From contig JBFXCS010000001.1 in the NCBI GenBank assembly GCA_050181915.1, positions 682,001 to 746,000 of the forward strand: 64,000 nt of DNA, read 5' to 3'. The position numbers and the translations under genes are program-made. The notes beneath the pieces are model-generated. The model saw only the letters and a list, made by a program, of their open reading frames with translations. It did not search any database and had not been told where the DNA came from. Positions 28,588 to 39,662 of this stretch are shown here, piece after piece (the first letter of the stretch is position 1; each line of letters opens with the position of its first letter). The DNA comes from JBFXCS01 sp050181915. Its GTDB lineage: Bacteria; Actinomycetota; Thermoleophilia; Miltoncostaeales; Miltoncostaeaceae.

Positions 28588-29276
28588 TCGCGCGCCGGGC
28601 CGCGGCCGCCGGGGGCGCGCGCGTCGTCGGCGTCGGGGCGGTCGCCGCCCTGGCGGCCGCGGCCCTGTGGGCGATCGGCGCGACCGGCTGGGCTCCGCTG
28701 CTGCACGGCGGCGGGCACGCCCACGCGGCTCCCGGCCTCGAGATGGCCGTGTGGACCGGCGGCTGGGCCCTGATGGTGACCGCGATGATGCTGCCCGTCG
28801 CGGCGCCCCTGCTCGGCGCCACCCGTCGCGGCCGGGCGCTGCTGGCCGGCGCCTACCTGGGGCCGTGGATCGCGGCGGGCGCCGTCGTGTGGGCCGCGGT
28901 GCTCCTGGCCGGCGCGGCGCCGCTGTGGGCGGGCCTGGTGGCCGCGGGGGCGTACCAGCTCACCCCGGCGAAGCGGCGGTCGCTGGCGGCCTGCCGCGCC
29001 CGGCGCGCGCCGGCCGCCCTCGACGGCGGCGACCCGACCGGCGACGCCGTGCGCGCCGGCCTCGCCCACGCCGCGGCGACCCTGCGCTGCTGCGGGCCCC
29101 TGATGGCGCTGATGGTGCTGGGGCTCACCGGGCCGGCCTGGATGCTGCTGCTCGGCGCCGTCATGGCCATCGAGGCGATCGCCCCGCCGGGCGCCCGCCT
29201 GCGCGTGCCGATCGGCGCGGTGCTGCTGGTCGCGGGCGCGGTCGTCGCGCTCGCCGGCGCCTCCCCGGGGGGCTGA
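28584..29276 (+). CDS. DUF2182 integral membrane protein
   Basis: This 230-residue protein has six or so hydrophobic segments and the DUF2182 hallmark M-V-T-A-M-M-L-P-V-A, plus Y-Q-L-T-P-A-K-R-R-S-L-A-A-C and L-R-C-C-G-P. The family is described as a predicted metal-binding membrane protein of unknown role. A Gly/His segment (H-G-G-G-H-A-H-A) in the first outside loop could also bind metal. The GTG start overlaps the zinc-ribbon gene. It is the last gene of the island; dnaG follows after 65 bp. Confidence 0.85.
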   Translation: MIARRAAAAGGARVVGVGAVAALAAAALWAIGATGWAPLLHGGGHAHAAPGLEMAVWTGGWALMVTAMMLPVAAPLLGATRRGRALLAGAYLGPWIAAGAVVWAAVLLAGAAPLWAGLVAAGAYQLTPAKRRSLAACRARRAPAALDGGDPTGDAVRAGLAHAAATLRCCGPLMALMVLGLTGPAWMLLLGAVMAIEAIAPPGARLRVPIGAVLLVAGAVVALAGASPGG

Positions 29277-29341
29277 GGTCGGGCGCCCGGTCATCCGCCG
29301 CGCCGTATCCTGTCCGCTCTGAGCCGCCGTCCCCTCATCCC

Positions 29342-31062
29342 ATGGCCCTGATCACCCAGGACAGCATCGACGCCGTGCGCGAGGGCGCCGACCTCGTCGA
29401 GCTCATCCGCGGGCGCGTCGAGCTGGTCAACCGCAGCGGCCGCTGGTGGGGGCGCTGCCCCTTCCACGACGAGCGCACACCGTCCTTCAGCCTGATCCCG
29501 CCGGACTTCCGCCGCTACTACTGCCACAGCTGCGGCGCGACCGGCGACGCGATCACCTGGATGCAGGAGAAGGAGGGCGCGGCCGGGTTCGCCGAGGCCG
29601 TCGAGGCGCTGGCCGAGCGCTTCAACATCGCGATCCGCCGCGAGGAGGAGTCGCCCCGCGACGAGGCCCGCCGCCAGGCCGCCGACCGCCGCCGCCGCCT
29701 GCTGGAGCGGGCGGCCGCCTTCTACGCCGAGTACCTGTGGCGCGCCGACGAGGCCGCCCCGGCGCGCGAGTACCTGGCGGGCCGGGGCTTCGCGGAGGAC
29801 CTGATCCGCCGCTTCCGCATCGGCTACGCGCCGGGCGGCGGAGCGGTGCTGGTGGGGAGGGCCCTGCGCGAGGGGGTGCCGCGCGAGCTGCTGGCCGAGG
29901 CGGGCCTCGCCCGCCTGCGCGGCGGCCAGGCCGCCGACTTCTTCGCGTCGCGCATCATGTTCCCCATCGCCGACGCGCAGGGCAGGGTGCAGGGGTTCGG
30001 CGGGCGCACGCTCGATCCGGCCGAGCGGGCGAAGTACGTCAACTCGCCCGAGACCGACCAGTTCAAGAAGCGCAGCCTGCTGTTCGGCCTCGCCGAGGCG
30101 CGGCAGGCGGCGACCCGCAGCCACTACTTCGTGGTGGTGGAGGGGTACACCGACGTGATGGGGCTGGTCGCCTCCGGGGTGGAGTCGGCCGTCGCCTGCA
30201 TGGGCACGTCGCTCACGACGACCCAGCTCGAGCTGCTGCGCCGCTGGGCGCCCGAGGTGCGCCTGTGCTTCGACGGCGACGCCGCGGGCGAGCGGGCGGC
30301 CTGGCGCAGCGTCGAGGCGGGGCGCGGCGTGAACCTCACCTTCTCCGCGGTGCGCCTGCCTCCGGGCCGCGATCCGGGCGATCTCGCCGCCGACGAGGCC
30401 GGCCGAACCGAGCTTGCGCGATTCATCACAGAGTCTGAGCCTCTGGTAACTTCCCTCATCCGTTCACGCGTCGCGCGGGCGGGCCGGTCTCCACGGGGTC
30501 GCGAGGAGGCGCTGCAGGAGATCACCGACCTGCTCCGCCTGTTTCCCGACTCGGTTGAGAAGGACGAAGGGGTTCGCTTGACCGCAGGCCTACTTCAGCT
30601 TTCGCAAGGCCTCGAGGAGCGACTGCGCCGCGCGTCGCGGCAGGACGCCCCGGCGACGACCGTCGTCCCGGCCGCCCCCGGCGGCTCGCCCCAGGAGGTC
30701 CGCGAGCGCCGCTTCCTGGCGATGGCCGTCGCCCTCCCCGAGGCCGCGCGACCCTACCTGGAGGGCTTCCCGGCCGAGGCGTTCGAGGTCGAGGAGCACC
30801 GGCGCGCGTTCGAGCTGCTGCGCTCCGGCGCCGTCGCGCCCGAGGACTGGGCCGACGACCTGTCGGCCACGGCGGTCGCGCTGCGGGTCGAGGTGGCCGG
30901 CGTCGAGGTCACCGAGCCGGAGCTGCGCGAGGCGGCCTACCGGGTGGAGATCCCCATGCTGGAGCGCCGCGCGGCCGAGCTGCGCGCCGCCGGCGACGAG
31001 GGGGGCCTGCTGAAGACCCTCGACCTGGTGCGCCGCCTGCGCGCGGCCCTGAGGGGGGACGC

Positions 31063-31066
<4 letters not shown>
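29342..31066 (+). CDS. dnaG: DNA primase
   Basis: This 574-residue primase makes RNA primers for replication. The N-terminal CHC2 zinc site is complete (C-P-F-H ... C-H-S-C near residues 39-65), and the TOPRIM domain shows V-V-V-E-G-Y-T-D-V-M and F-D-G-D-A-A-G. The C-terminal DnaB-binding region is present. ATG 29342 lies about 28 bases after TATCCT, the likely -10. The stop overlaps rpoD by four bases. This is the dnaG-rpoD pair of the macromolecular-synthesis operon. Confidence 0.97.
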
Positions 31067-32126
<1,060 letters not shown>

Positions 32127-32130
<4 letters not shown>

Positions 32131-32615
32131 TCGCCGGCGGGGGCGGCGATCAGCGCGAGCGCCGCGGCGCGGCGGGTCGCGCCCGCCATCTCCAGCGCGC
32201 AGGTCGCCCGGAGGGCGACGACGTCGGACCGCTCCGGACGGCGGGCCGGCGGCCCCAGCCACACGATGCGCGGAGCCGGGCCCAGCAGCGCGGCCCGCTG
32301 GCCCCACACCAGCAGCCGGCCCAGGGCCAGGGCGCCGGCGCTCACGGCCGACGGGTCGCCCCGCGACGCGACGTAGGCGCGGTGGGCCGCCAGGCAGGCG
32401 GCCAGCGACACCCCGTCGGGGGCGTCCTCGTGCTCGAGATCGAGCGCGGCGAGCCGCGCGTCGGCCTCGTCGCCCTCGGCCGGCCGGGTCAGCGCCGGCG
32501 CCAGGCGGGTGAGCTGTCCGCCGAGGGCGAGCCCGATGGCCTCGGCGGCGGCGCGCAGCTCGCCGTCGAGGTCACCGAGCAGTCGGTTGTGATCGTCCGA
32601 GAGGCGCAGGCTCAT
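32127..32615 (-). CDS. Uncharacterised helical protein convergent with rpoD
   Basis: This 162-residue protein starts M-S-L-R-L-S-D-D-H-N-R-L-L and is Ala/Leu-rich, almost certainly all helical, with E-L-R-A-A-A-E-A-I-G and a C-terminal A-L-R-A-T-C-A-L-E-M-A-G helix. Frame use looks coding (third-position G/C bias). No known family is recognised. It ends by overlapping the rpoD stop by four bases. It is followed upstream by the small DLW-39-like gene on the same strand. Confidence 0.6.
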
Positions 32616-32646
32616 CAGCGGCCCTGCGACCCGGCCGCGCCGCCGA

Positions 32647-32796
32647 TCAGACGGCGGGCGGCGAGGCCTGCTCGGCGTCGGCCGTCGCGGGAGGCGCCTC
32701 GGTGAACACGAACTCGTCCGGCTCACCGCCCAGGCGGTCCTTGACGAGCCAGTAGCCGAGGCCCGCAAGCAGCAGGAGCACCAGGAGCTTCTTCAT
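32647..32796 (-). CDS. DLW-39-like small membrane-anchored protein
   Basis: This 49-residue protein begins M-K-K-L-L-V-L-L-L-L-A-G-L-G-Y-W-L-V, a single TM, then K-D-R-L-G-G and an acidic tail with E-F-V-F-T-E-A. The layout matches the actinobacterial DLW-39 family (short TM followed by an acidic motif with W/F-T-E-A), though the D-L-W residues are changed. ATG 32796 has a GGAGA ribosome site. Function in that family is unknown. It supports an actinobacterial origin. Confidence 0.6.
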   Translation of the reverse strand: MKKLLVLLLLAGLGYWLVKDRLGGEPDEFVFTEAPPATADAEQASPPAV

Positions 32797-32854
32797 CTGT
32801 TCTCCGTTTCTCGTGTCGGGGAACCGGCCGACACCGTATCGCATGGCCCGGCCC

Positions 32855-33832
32855 TCACCGGGTGGTCAGCACGACCTTTCCCACGGTCCGGTTGTCGCCC
32901 ACGAGGCGGTGGGCCTCGGCCGCCTCGGCCAGGGGCAGGACGCGCTCGATCACGGGGCGCAGCCGCCCGTCGGCCAGCCGGCCGATGCCCCATGCGGTGA
33001 AGTCCGCGACGAGGTCGGCCTTCTCCTCGGCGGTGCGCGACCGGATGGTGCTGAGGAAGACGGTGTGCTGGAGGCCGATCATCGCGCCCATGTCGATGGT
33101 CGCCCTGCTCCCGCCGACCAGCCCGACGATCGAGATCCGCCCCAGGCGGGCGAGGGAGCGGATGCTCTCGTCCCAGTACGAGGCGCCCACCAGGTCGAGG
33201 ATCACGTCCGCCCCGGCGCCGCCGGTGAGGTCGCGCACCGCGTCCGCGAAGCGGCCGTCGCGCGCGACCACGGCCCGCGCGCCGAGGGCGGCGACGGCCT
33301 CCGCCTTGGCCGCGTCGCGCACGGTGCCGATGCAGTCGGCGCCCAGCTCGCGCGCCACCTGGATCGCGGCGGTCCCCACGCCGCCGGCGGCCGCGTGCAC
33401 GAGCAGGGTCTCCCCCGGTCCCAGGCGGGCGAGGCGGCCCAGCGACTGCCAGGCGGTGAGGAAGACCTCCGGCACGGCCGCCGCGTCGGTGAGCGACAGG
33501 CCGTCCGGCACGGGCATGAGCTGGGCCTGCGGGGCGACGGCCCGCTCGGCGTAGCCGCCGCCGGCGAGGAGGGCCATGGCCCGGTCTCCGGGCGCCCATC
33601 CCGCCACGCCGGGGCCGACGGCCGCGACGGTGCCCGCCGCCTCGAGGCCGGGCAGCTCGCTGGCGCCGGGGGGAGGGGGGTAGCGGCCCTCGCGCTGCAG
33701 CAGGTCGGCGCGGTTCACGGCGGTGGCGGCCACGTCGAGGAGCACCTCGCCGGGGCCCGGAACCGGCTCCGGCAGCTCCCGCTGCTCCAGCACCTCGGGC
33801 CCGCCGTGGCGGGTGATGACGACGCCCCTCAT
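32855..33832 (-). CDS. Zinc-independent quinone oxidoreductase (MDR superfamily)
   Basis: This 325-residue medium-chain reductase has the QOR-type pattern: A-V-N-R-A-D-L-L-Q-R-E-G near residue 40, a Rossmann motif A-A-A-G-G-V-G-T-A-A near 148, and G-G-A-G-A-D-V-I-L-D later. It lacks the zinc cysteines of alcohol dehydrogenases. It should reduce quinones or enones with NADPH. ATG 33832 follows a coding-free gap. A second QOR-like gene lies at 61 kb and is only distantly similar. Confidence 0.9.
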   Translation of the reverse strand: MRGVVITRHGGPEVLEQRELPEPVPGPGEVLLDVAATAVNRADLLQREGRYPPPPGASELPGLEAAGTVAAVGPGVAGWAPGDRAMALLAGGGYAERAVAPQAQLMPVPDGLSLTDAAAVPEVFLTAWQSLGRLARLGPGETLLVHAAAGGVGTAAIQVARELGADCIGTVRDAAKAEAVAALGARAVVARDGRFADAVRDLTGGAGADVILDLVGASYWDESIRSLARLGRISIVGLVGGSRATIDMGAMIGLQHTVFLSTIRSRTAEEKADLVADFTAWGIGRLADGRLRPVIERVLPLAEAAEAHRLVGDNRTVGKVVLTTR

Positions 33833-33885
33833 CCGATGGCGCTCGCGCGCACGGGCGCCAGCGTAGCGCGGCCCGGCGGCGCCGC

Positions 33886-34929
33886 CTACGGTCGGGTCGC
33901 GGCCCTCACGCAGAAGTTGCTGATGGCGAGGGGGCCCTTGGAGTAGCCGCCGCGCAGGTACGGCCACACCCGCCAGACGTAGCACGAGCCGGGACGGAGC
34001 CGCGGCGAGCGCATGCGGGTGATGCGCGGGAAGGAGCCGTGGACCTTGCGCACCTTCACGCGGCCGTCGGGCACCGTCAACGGCCCGACGATGCGGAAGA
34101 TCTGCACGTTGTACATCTGGGTGGCGCGCGGCCAGCGCCGCCAGCTCAGGATGGGCCGCCGGGTCTTCAGGGTGGTGGCCACGCGCGGCCGCAGCCAGTT
34201 CGGCCTCAGGGTGGGGATCGCCGCCCCCGAGGTGGTGGGCCGCGACGGCCTCTGCGGGCCGGGGGAGAGGGGATCCCCCGTGCCCGGCGGCTGGTCGGGG
34301 GCCGGCAGGCTCGCCGTGACGATCGACAGCGGCACGGCGGCCTCGGGGCCGGCGTTGCCCGCCGCGTCGGTCTGGAGGGCCGAGAAGCGGTACTCCCCGG
34401 CGGGGAGGTCGTCGATCGCGACCCGGTTCTCGGTCGTCGTGACGGGGCCCTCGACGACGGCCCCGGCGGCGTCGCGCACCCGCCAGGTGACCCTGGCCCT
34501 GGCCTCGACGCCGGTCCACGCGAACGTCGCGGGCGAGCCGGCGATCACGGGATGCCCGGGGCCGGAGAGGACGAGCGCGGCGGGCGGCTGACGGTCCATC
34601 ACGAAGGTGCGCTGGGCCTGCTCGGTCACGAACAGGAAGGTCGTCTGCCGCACCGTGAGGGTGTACGCGCCGTCCTGGGCGGGCGCCGCCGGCGCCACCT
34701 GGAACGGGGACCGGCTGGAGGAGCCCGACTGCCCGTCGGAGAGGGTCCAGCTGAACTGCGCGCCGGAGGCGGTGCCCGTGACCGTGTACCGCGGCGCGCC
34801 GTTCCAGGCGTCGTTGTTGCTCCCGGAGATCACCGGCGGGGCGGCGACGGCGGTCGCTCCCGCCGTAAAAAGCGCGAAAAGGGTACTGAGCGCTAGCGTA
34901 TATCGGCGATTTCGGCGGATCGAGCTCAC
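33886..34929 (-). CDS. Secreted protein with Ig-like domains
   Basis: This 347-residue protein has a signal peptide (basic start R-R-N-R-R-Y, hydrophobic L-S-T-L-F-A-L-F, cleavage likely after A-V-A). Two Ig-like/fibronectin-like beta domains with P-P-A-A-L-V-L-S-G-P and D-A-A-G-N-A-G-P follow, then a Pro-rich linker, and a C-terminal domain with S-W-R-R-W and two Cys that could form a disulfide. The function is probably cell-surface, without a known substrate. A TACGTT hexamer on the minus strand lies six bases before GTG 34929. The upstream bases are AT-rich, unusual here. Confidence 0.75.
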   Translation of the reverse strand: MSSIRRNRRYTLALSTLFALFTAGATAVAAPPVISGSNNDAWNGAPRYTVTGTASGAQFSWTLSDGQSGSSSRSPFQVAPAAPAQDGAYTLTVRQTTFLFVTEQAQRTFVMDRQPPAALVLSGPGHPVIAGSPATFAWTGVEARARVTWRVRDAAGAVVEGPVTTTENRVAIDDLPAGEYRFSALQTDAAGNAGPEAAVPLSIVTASLPAPDQPPGTGDPLSPGPQRPSRPTTSGAAIPTLRPNWLRPRVATTLKTRRPILSWRRWPRATQMYNVQIFRIVGPLTVPDGRVKVRKVHGSFPRITRMRSPRLRPGSCYVWRVWPYLRGGYSKGPLAISNFCVRAATRP

Positions 34930-34935
34930 CGCGCG

Positions 34936-34941
34936 AACGTA
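34936..34941 (-). promoter_or_regulatory. -10-like hexamer, leaderless Ig-like secreted protein gene
   Basis: TACGTT (minus strand) ends six bases before the GTG start codon at 34929, again the leaderless spacing. Confidence 0.4.
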
Positions 34942-35000
34942 TCCCCGTTCGGCGCCGCGGCGCCCCCCTCGTCCGGCCAGGTTTTCGGCGCGGCGATCGG

Positions 35001-35006
35001 TACGCT
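35001..35006 (+). promoter_or_regulatory. -10-like hexamer, leaderless gene at 35013
   Basis: TACGCT ends six bases before ATG 35013. No Shine-Dalgarno lies between them. Confidence 0.4.
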
Positions 35007-35012
35007 GCGCCG

Positions 35013-35651
35013 ATGCCCGTGCAGAGCACCGAGGAGATCGTCGCCGGGCTGGCCGAGGCGAGGGGACCGGAGCCGCCCTCCGGGCCGTACCTGCGGGCGC
35101 CGGCGGCGCGCTACGAGGCGATGACCGCGGGGGTACTGCGCCAGAGCCACGCCCACGAGGCGGCCGAGCGGCCGGACGCCGCGGCGACCTACGAGCAGGC
35201 CCTCGGGCCGATGCACCTCTGGGTGCGGCGCGTCCCCGGGGCGGCGCCGTCGGTGGCGCTCGCGCTCAGCGTCCACCGATCCGAGCGCGGCGTGTACGTC
35301 GACGCGGGCTACCGGGTGTACGGCGACTCCGACGGGCACGCCGCCGAGCTGGCGGCCGATCCCGCGCTGGCGCTGGCGACGCTGCTCACCCGCTTCGGGC
35401 TGGAGCACCGCACGCCGGCGGGACCGAGGCTGCTCGTCCCGCTGCGGGTGGCGAACCTGCCCGCCCCGCTGGAGGAGCTCAGCCTGGGCCGCTTCGGCCG
35501 CGCCGTGGGCATGGACGGCATGCCGGAGGACGGCCGCGTCGCGGTGAACATGCGGGCCCAGCGATCGGGCGACGGCTCCAGCCGCCTCGCCTGGCTGTTC
35601 GCGATCGACCTCGGACGCTACGAGGCCGACGCCCGCTCCCACCGCCGCTAG
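35013..35651 (+). CDS. Uncharacterised soluble protein
   Basis: This 212-residue protein has no recognised motif. It begins with an alpha-helical part (T-E-E-I-V-A-G-L-A-E-A) and continues with beta strands (H-L-W-V-R-R-V-P, V-Y-V-D-A-G-Y-R-V-Y-G, R-L-L-V-P-L-R-V-A-N-L). A short D-G-R-V-A-V-N-M segment and a W-L-F-A-I-D-L strand lie near the end. No Cys is present. Codon bias indicates a true gene. The stop overlaps that of the convergent inositol-phosphatase gene by four bases. Confidence 0.65.
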   Translation: MPVQSTEEIVAGLAEARGPEPPSGPYLRAPAARYEAMTAGVLRQSHAHEAAERPDAAATYEQALGPMHLWVRRVPGAAPSVALALSVHRSERGVYVDAGYRVYGDSDGHAAELAADPALALATLLTRFGLEHRTPAGPRLLVPLRVANLPAPLEELSLGRFGRAVGMDGMPEDGRVAVNMRAQRSGDGSSRLAWLFAIDLGRYEADARSHRR

Positions 35652-36436
35652 CGCGACCCTCCCGGAGCGGGGGAGAGAAGCCCCAGCAGCTCCTCGTGCA
35701 GCAGGCCGTTGGTCGCCACCCCGCTGCCGCCGGCGTAGCCGTCCGCGCCGGCCAGGTTCGTGAAGCGGCCGCCGGCCTCGTCGAGGATGAGGGGCATGGG
35801 GGCGAGGTCGTAGGGCTCGGCCACCGGGTCGACCATCGCGTCGACCCGTCCGGTCGCGACCAGCGCGTAGCCGTAGCCGTCGCCCCAGGTGCGCATCGCC
35901 AGGCCCGACCCGTGCACCGCGAGCAGCATCTCCGCCGGCCAGTGCGAGTACTCGCTGGCGGTCAAGTAGCCGCCGGCCAGGCCCGCCCGAGCGCTGACCC
36001 GCGCCGGGCGGCCGTCGATGAACGCCCCCCGGCCCCGTCCCGCCCACACCGTCTGGCCGAGCGCGGGGAGATGGATCACCCCCGCGGCCAGGCCGTGCTG
36101 GTCCTCCACCGCCAGCAGCGTCGAGTAGAGGGGCACCGCGCGGGTGAAGGCCTTGGTGCCGTCGATGGGATCGACGATCCACCGTCTGCCGCTGGTGCCG
36201 ACCCTCTCCGCCTGCTCCTCGCCGAGCACCCCGTCGTCCGGGTGCGCCGCCGCCACCTGCTCGCGCACCAGCGCCTCGACGGCGCGGTCGGCCTCGGTCA
36301 CCGGCGTGCCGTCTCCCTTGCGGTCGACCGCCAGGTCCGCCCTGCCGAACCAGCGCAGGGTGAGGTCGCCGGCCTCGCGGGCGAGCGCGACGGCCTCCCG
36401 GACGAGTGCCTCGTCGGCGGCGGGCGCTGCGGTCAT
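35648..36436 (-). CDS. Inositol monophosphatase family / histidinol-phosphatase-like protein
   Basis: This 262-residue member of the Mg-dependent IMPase family has all metal and substrate motifs: G-E-E near residue 72, W-I-V-D-P-I-D-G-T-K-A-F near residue 86 and W-G-D-G-Y-G-Y near residue 185. The W-G-D-G-Y-G-Y variant and T-E-A-D block are those of HisN-type histidinol-phosphatases, so the substrate may be histidinol phosphate rather than inositol phosphate. ATG 36436 has a GGAGG site. It is divergent from the next gene over 77 bp. Confidence 0.88.
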   Translation of the reverse strand: MTAAPAADEALVREAVALAREAGDLTLRWFGRADLAVDRKGDGTPVTEADRAVEALVREQVAAAHPDDGVLGEEQAERVGTSGRRWIVDPIDGTKAFTRAVPLYSTLLAVEDQHGLAAGVIHLPALGQTVWAGRGRGAFIDGRPARVSARAGLAGGYLTASEYSHWPAEMLLAVHGSGLAMRTWGDGYGYALVATGRVDAMVDPVAEPYDLAPMPLILDEAGGRFTNLAGADGYAGGSGVATNGLLHEELLGLLSPAPGGSR

Positions 36437-36513
36437 CGGTCCTCCGGGATCGCGGTGGGTCCTGATCCTGGCACGGCCGGGACGCGGGCGGCGCCGCCGG
36501 CCGTAGGTCGGTC

Positions 36514-37517
36514 ATGAGGGCGTACGGGGGCATATGGGCGTGCGCGGCGGGGCTCGCGATCGCGGCCGGCGCGGGCGGGGCGGCGGGGAAGGTCGGCCCG
36601 CTGCCGGCGGTCGTCACCCCCGCGGGGCCGTGGGCGGCCACCTCGGACGGTCGCCTCGTGCGCCTCGATCCCGCGACCGGCGCGGTGCGCGCCCGCAGCG
36701 CGAGGCTCGGATACCCGTTCTCGATCGCCGCCGACGGCGTACGCGTCTGGGTCGCGGACGGCCGGGGCGATCGACTCCTCCGGCTGTCGGGCGAGGGCGC
36801 GATCGAGGCGCGCCGTCATCTGCCGGGGTTCGCGAGCGGCGTGGGCGTCGGAGGCTCGTCGGCCTGGGTGCTGGTGCACCCGCCGGGCGCGCGGTCGGGG
36901 TACGAGCTGCTGCGCGTCGACCGCGGGTCGCTCGCGATCCGGGGGCGCTTCCATCTCGGCCGCCGGTTCGCCGCCCTCGCCGTCTCGGAGGACCGCGTGT
37001 GGCTCGCCATCGACCCCGACCGGCGCCGTCCCGGGATGCTGATCGCCCTCGACGAGCGCCGCGGCACGGTGGTCCTGCGCCGCCGGGAGAAGGCCGGGAT
37101 CCGCGCCCTCGCCGCCGATCCCGCGACGGTCACCTTTCTGACGGGCGGCTCCCGTCCCCGGATCGTCCGCGTCGGCGCGACCGGGCGGCCGCTCTGGGCG
37201 CGCGGCGCACCGGCGAACGCGGGGCTGGTGGCCGCGGCCGCGGGCCGGGTGTGGGTCGGGACCATATGCGGTGGCGCGACCTGTCGCCTCGATCGCGCGA
37301 GCGTCACGCCTACCGTGATCGGGACGGCGCGATCGCGGGCGGGCCGGCCCGCCCCTGGGGCGCCTGCCACCGTGGGATGGCGAGGCGGGCGCAGCTGTTC
37401 CCGGCGGGTCTGACGGCGCTCCCCGAAGGGGCGCTCGCCGTGCTCGGCGACGGCGAGGGAGCCACGCGCGGGGCGGTCATCTCCGCCGGCGGAGATGTGC
37501 GCTGCGGGCCCCTGTGA
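36514..37517 (+). pseudogene. Secreted repeat/propeller-like protein with apparent frameshift
   Basis: From ATG 36514 the frame encodes a signal-like N-terminus (A-G-L-A-I-A-A-G) and beta-rich repeats (W-A-A-T-S-D-G-R-L-V-R-L-D-P, V-W-V-A-D-G-R-G-D-R) typical of a beta-propeller. It then drifts into Arg/Gly-rich residues and stops at 37413 (299 aa). In the neighbouring frame the sequence from about 37315 to 37517 reads like the natural end (F-P-A-G-L-T-A-L-P-E-G, then V-I-S-A-G-G-D-V-R). A one-base indel near 37310-37340 would restore one 330-residue protein. It may be a sequencing error or a true lesion. Confidence 0.55.
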
Positions 37518-37533
37518 GCACTCCCGGTCCGGA

Positions 37534-37616
37534 TGGGGATGGGGGGAGTCGAACCCCCACGAGGTCGCCCTCAGCGGTGTTTGAGACCGCCGCGTCTGCC
37601 ATTCCGCCACATCCCC
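37534..37616 (-). tRNA. tRNA-Leu (anticodon CAA)
   Basis: On the minus strand an 83-nt class II tRNA is seen. The acceptor arms GGGGATG (37616-37610) and CATCCCC (37541-37535) pair perfectly. The anticodon loop CTCAAAC gives CAA (codon UUG), a long variable arm (GAGGGCGACCTC) follows, and the T arm is GGGGGTTCGACTCCCCC. The discriminator is A. CCA is not encoded and must be added after transcription. Confidence 0.95.
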
Positions 37617-37653
37617 GGATCGCAGGCGAGTGTAGCCCGCCCGCGCCGGCCGC

Positions 37654-38103
37654 TCAGCCCTCGCGGGGCTCCAGTACGACCACCGGGATCTCGCGCGACG
37701 TCTTCGCCTGGTAGGCATCGTAGTCGGGGAAGATCGCGGCCATGGTCCGCCACAGCCGCTCGCGCTCCCGCCCGGTCGCGGTGCGGGCCTTCACGGGGAG
37801 CACCCGGTCCCTCACCTGGATCGTGACGGCCGGGTCATCGCGCAGGTTGAGGTACCAGTAGGGGTGGCGCGGCGATCCCCCCAGGGAGCCGGCGATGACG
37901 TAGGCGTCGCCGTCGCGCCCGTAGATCAGCGGCGTGCGGCGCAGGCGCCCCGACCGGCGCCCCCGGGTGGTGAGCAGGAGCGTCGGCACCCCGGGCCGCC
38001 ACTCGTGCCCGACGGCGCCGCCGCTCTCCACGTACTGGCGGTGGTGCTTCGCGACCCAGCCCGTGGTGGGCTCGGCGGGCTCCTCGTGGGCGGCGGCGCT
38101 CAT
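37654..38103 (-). CDS. Ddn-family F420(H2)-dependent oxidoreductase
   Basis: This 149-residue nitroreductase/quinone-reductase-type protein has the Ddn family pattern: the Lys-rich entry V-A-K-H-H-R, then L-L-L-T-T-R-G-R-R-S-G, R-R-T-P-L-I-Y, and H-P-Y-W-Y-L-N-L with the ending F-P-D-Y-D-A-Y-Q. Members use the deazaflavin F420H2 to reduce quinones. This implies the host makes F420, common in Actinomycetota. ATG 38103 has a GGGAGGGG site. The tRNA-Leu lies just downstream. Confidence 0.9.
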   Translation of the reverse strand: MSAAAHEEPAEPTTGWVAKHHRQYVESGGAVGHEWRPGVPTLLLTTRGRRSGRLRRTPLIYGRDGDAYVIAGSLGGSPRHPYWYLNLRDDPAVTIQVRDRVLPVKARTATGRERERLWRTMAAIFPDYDAYQAKTSREIPVVVLEPREG

Positions 38104-38119
38104 GTCGTGCCCCTCCCGT

Positions 38120-39562
<1,443 letters not shown>

Positions 39563-39650
39563 TGATTCTCCTCGCGGACGCGGGACGCGATGGCCGATGT
39601 GCGGGCGGTCAGCATATCGGCCGTCTCGGCGAGCCGACGGAGGCCGCGAG

Positions 39651-39656
39651 TATCCT
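39651..39656 (+). promoter_or_regulatory. -10 hexamer of leaderless polA promoter
   Basis: TATCCT ends six bases before the GTG start of polA. No Shine-Dalgarno is visible. Confidence 0.45.
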
Positions 39657-39662
39657 GGCCCC

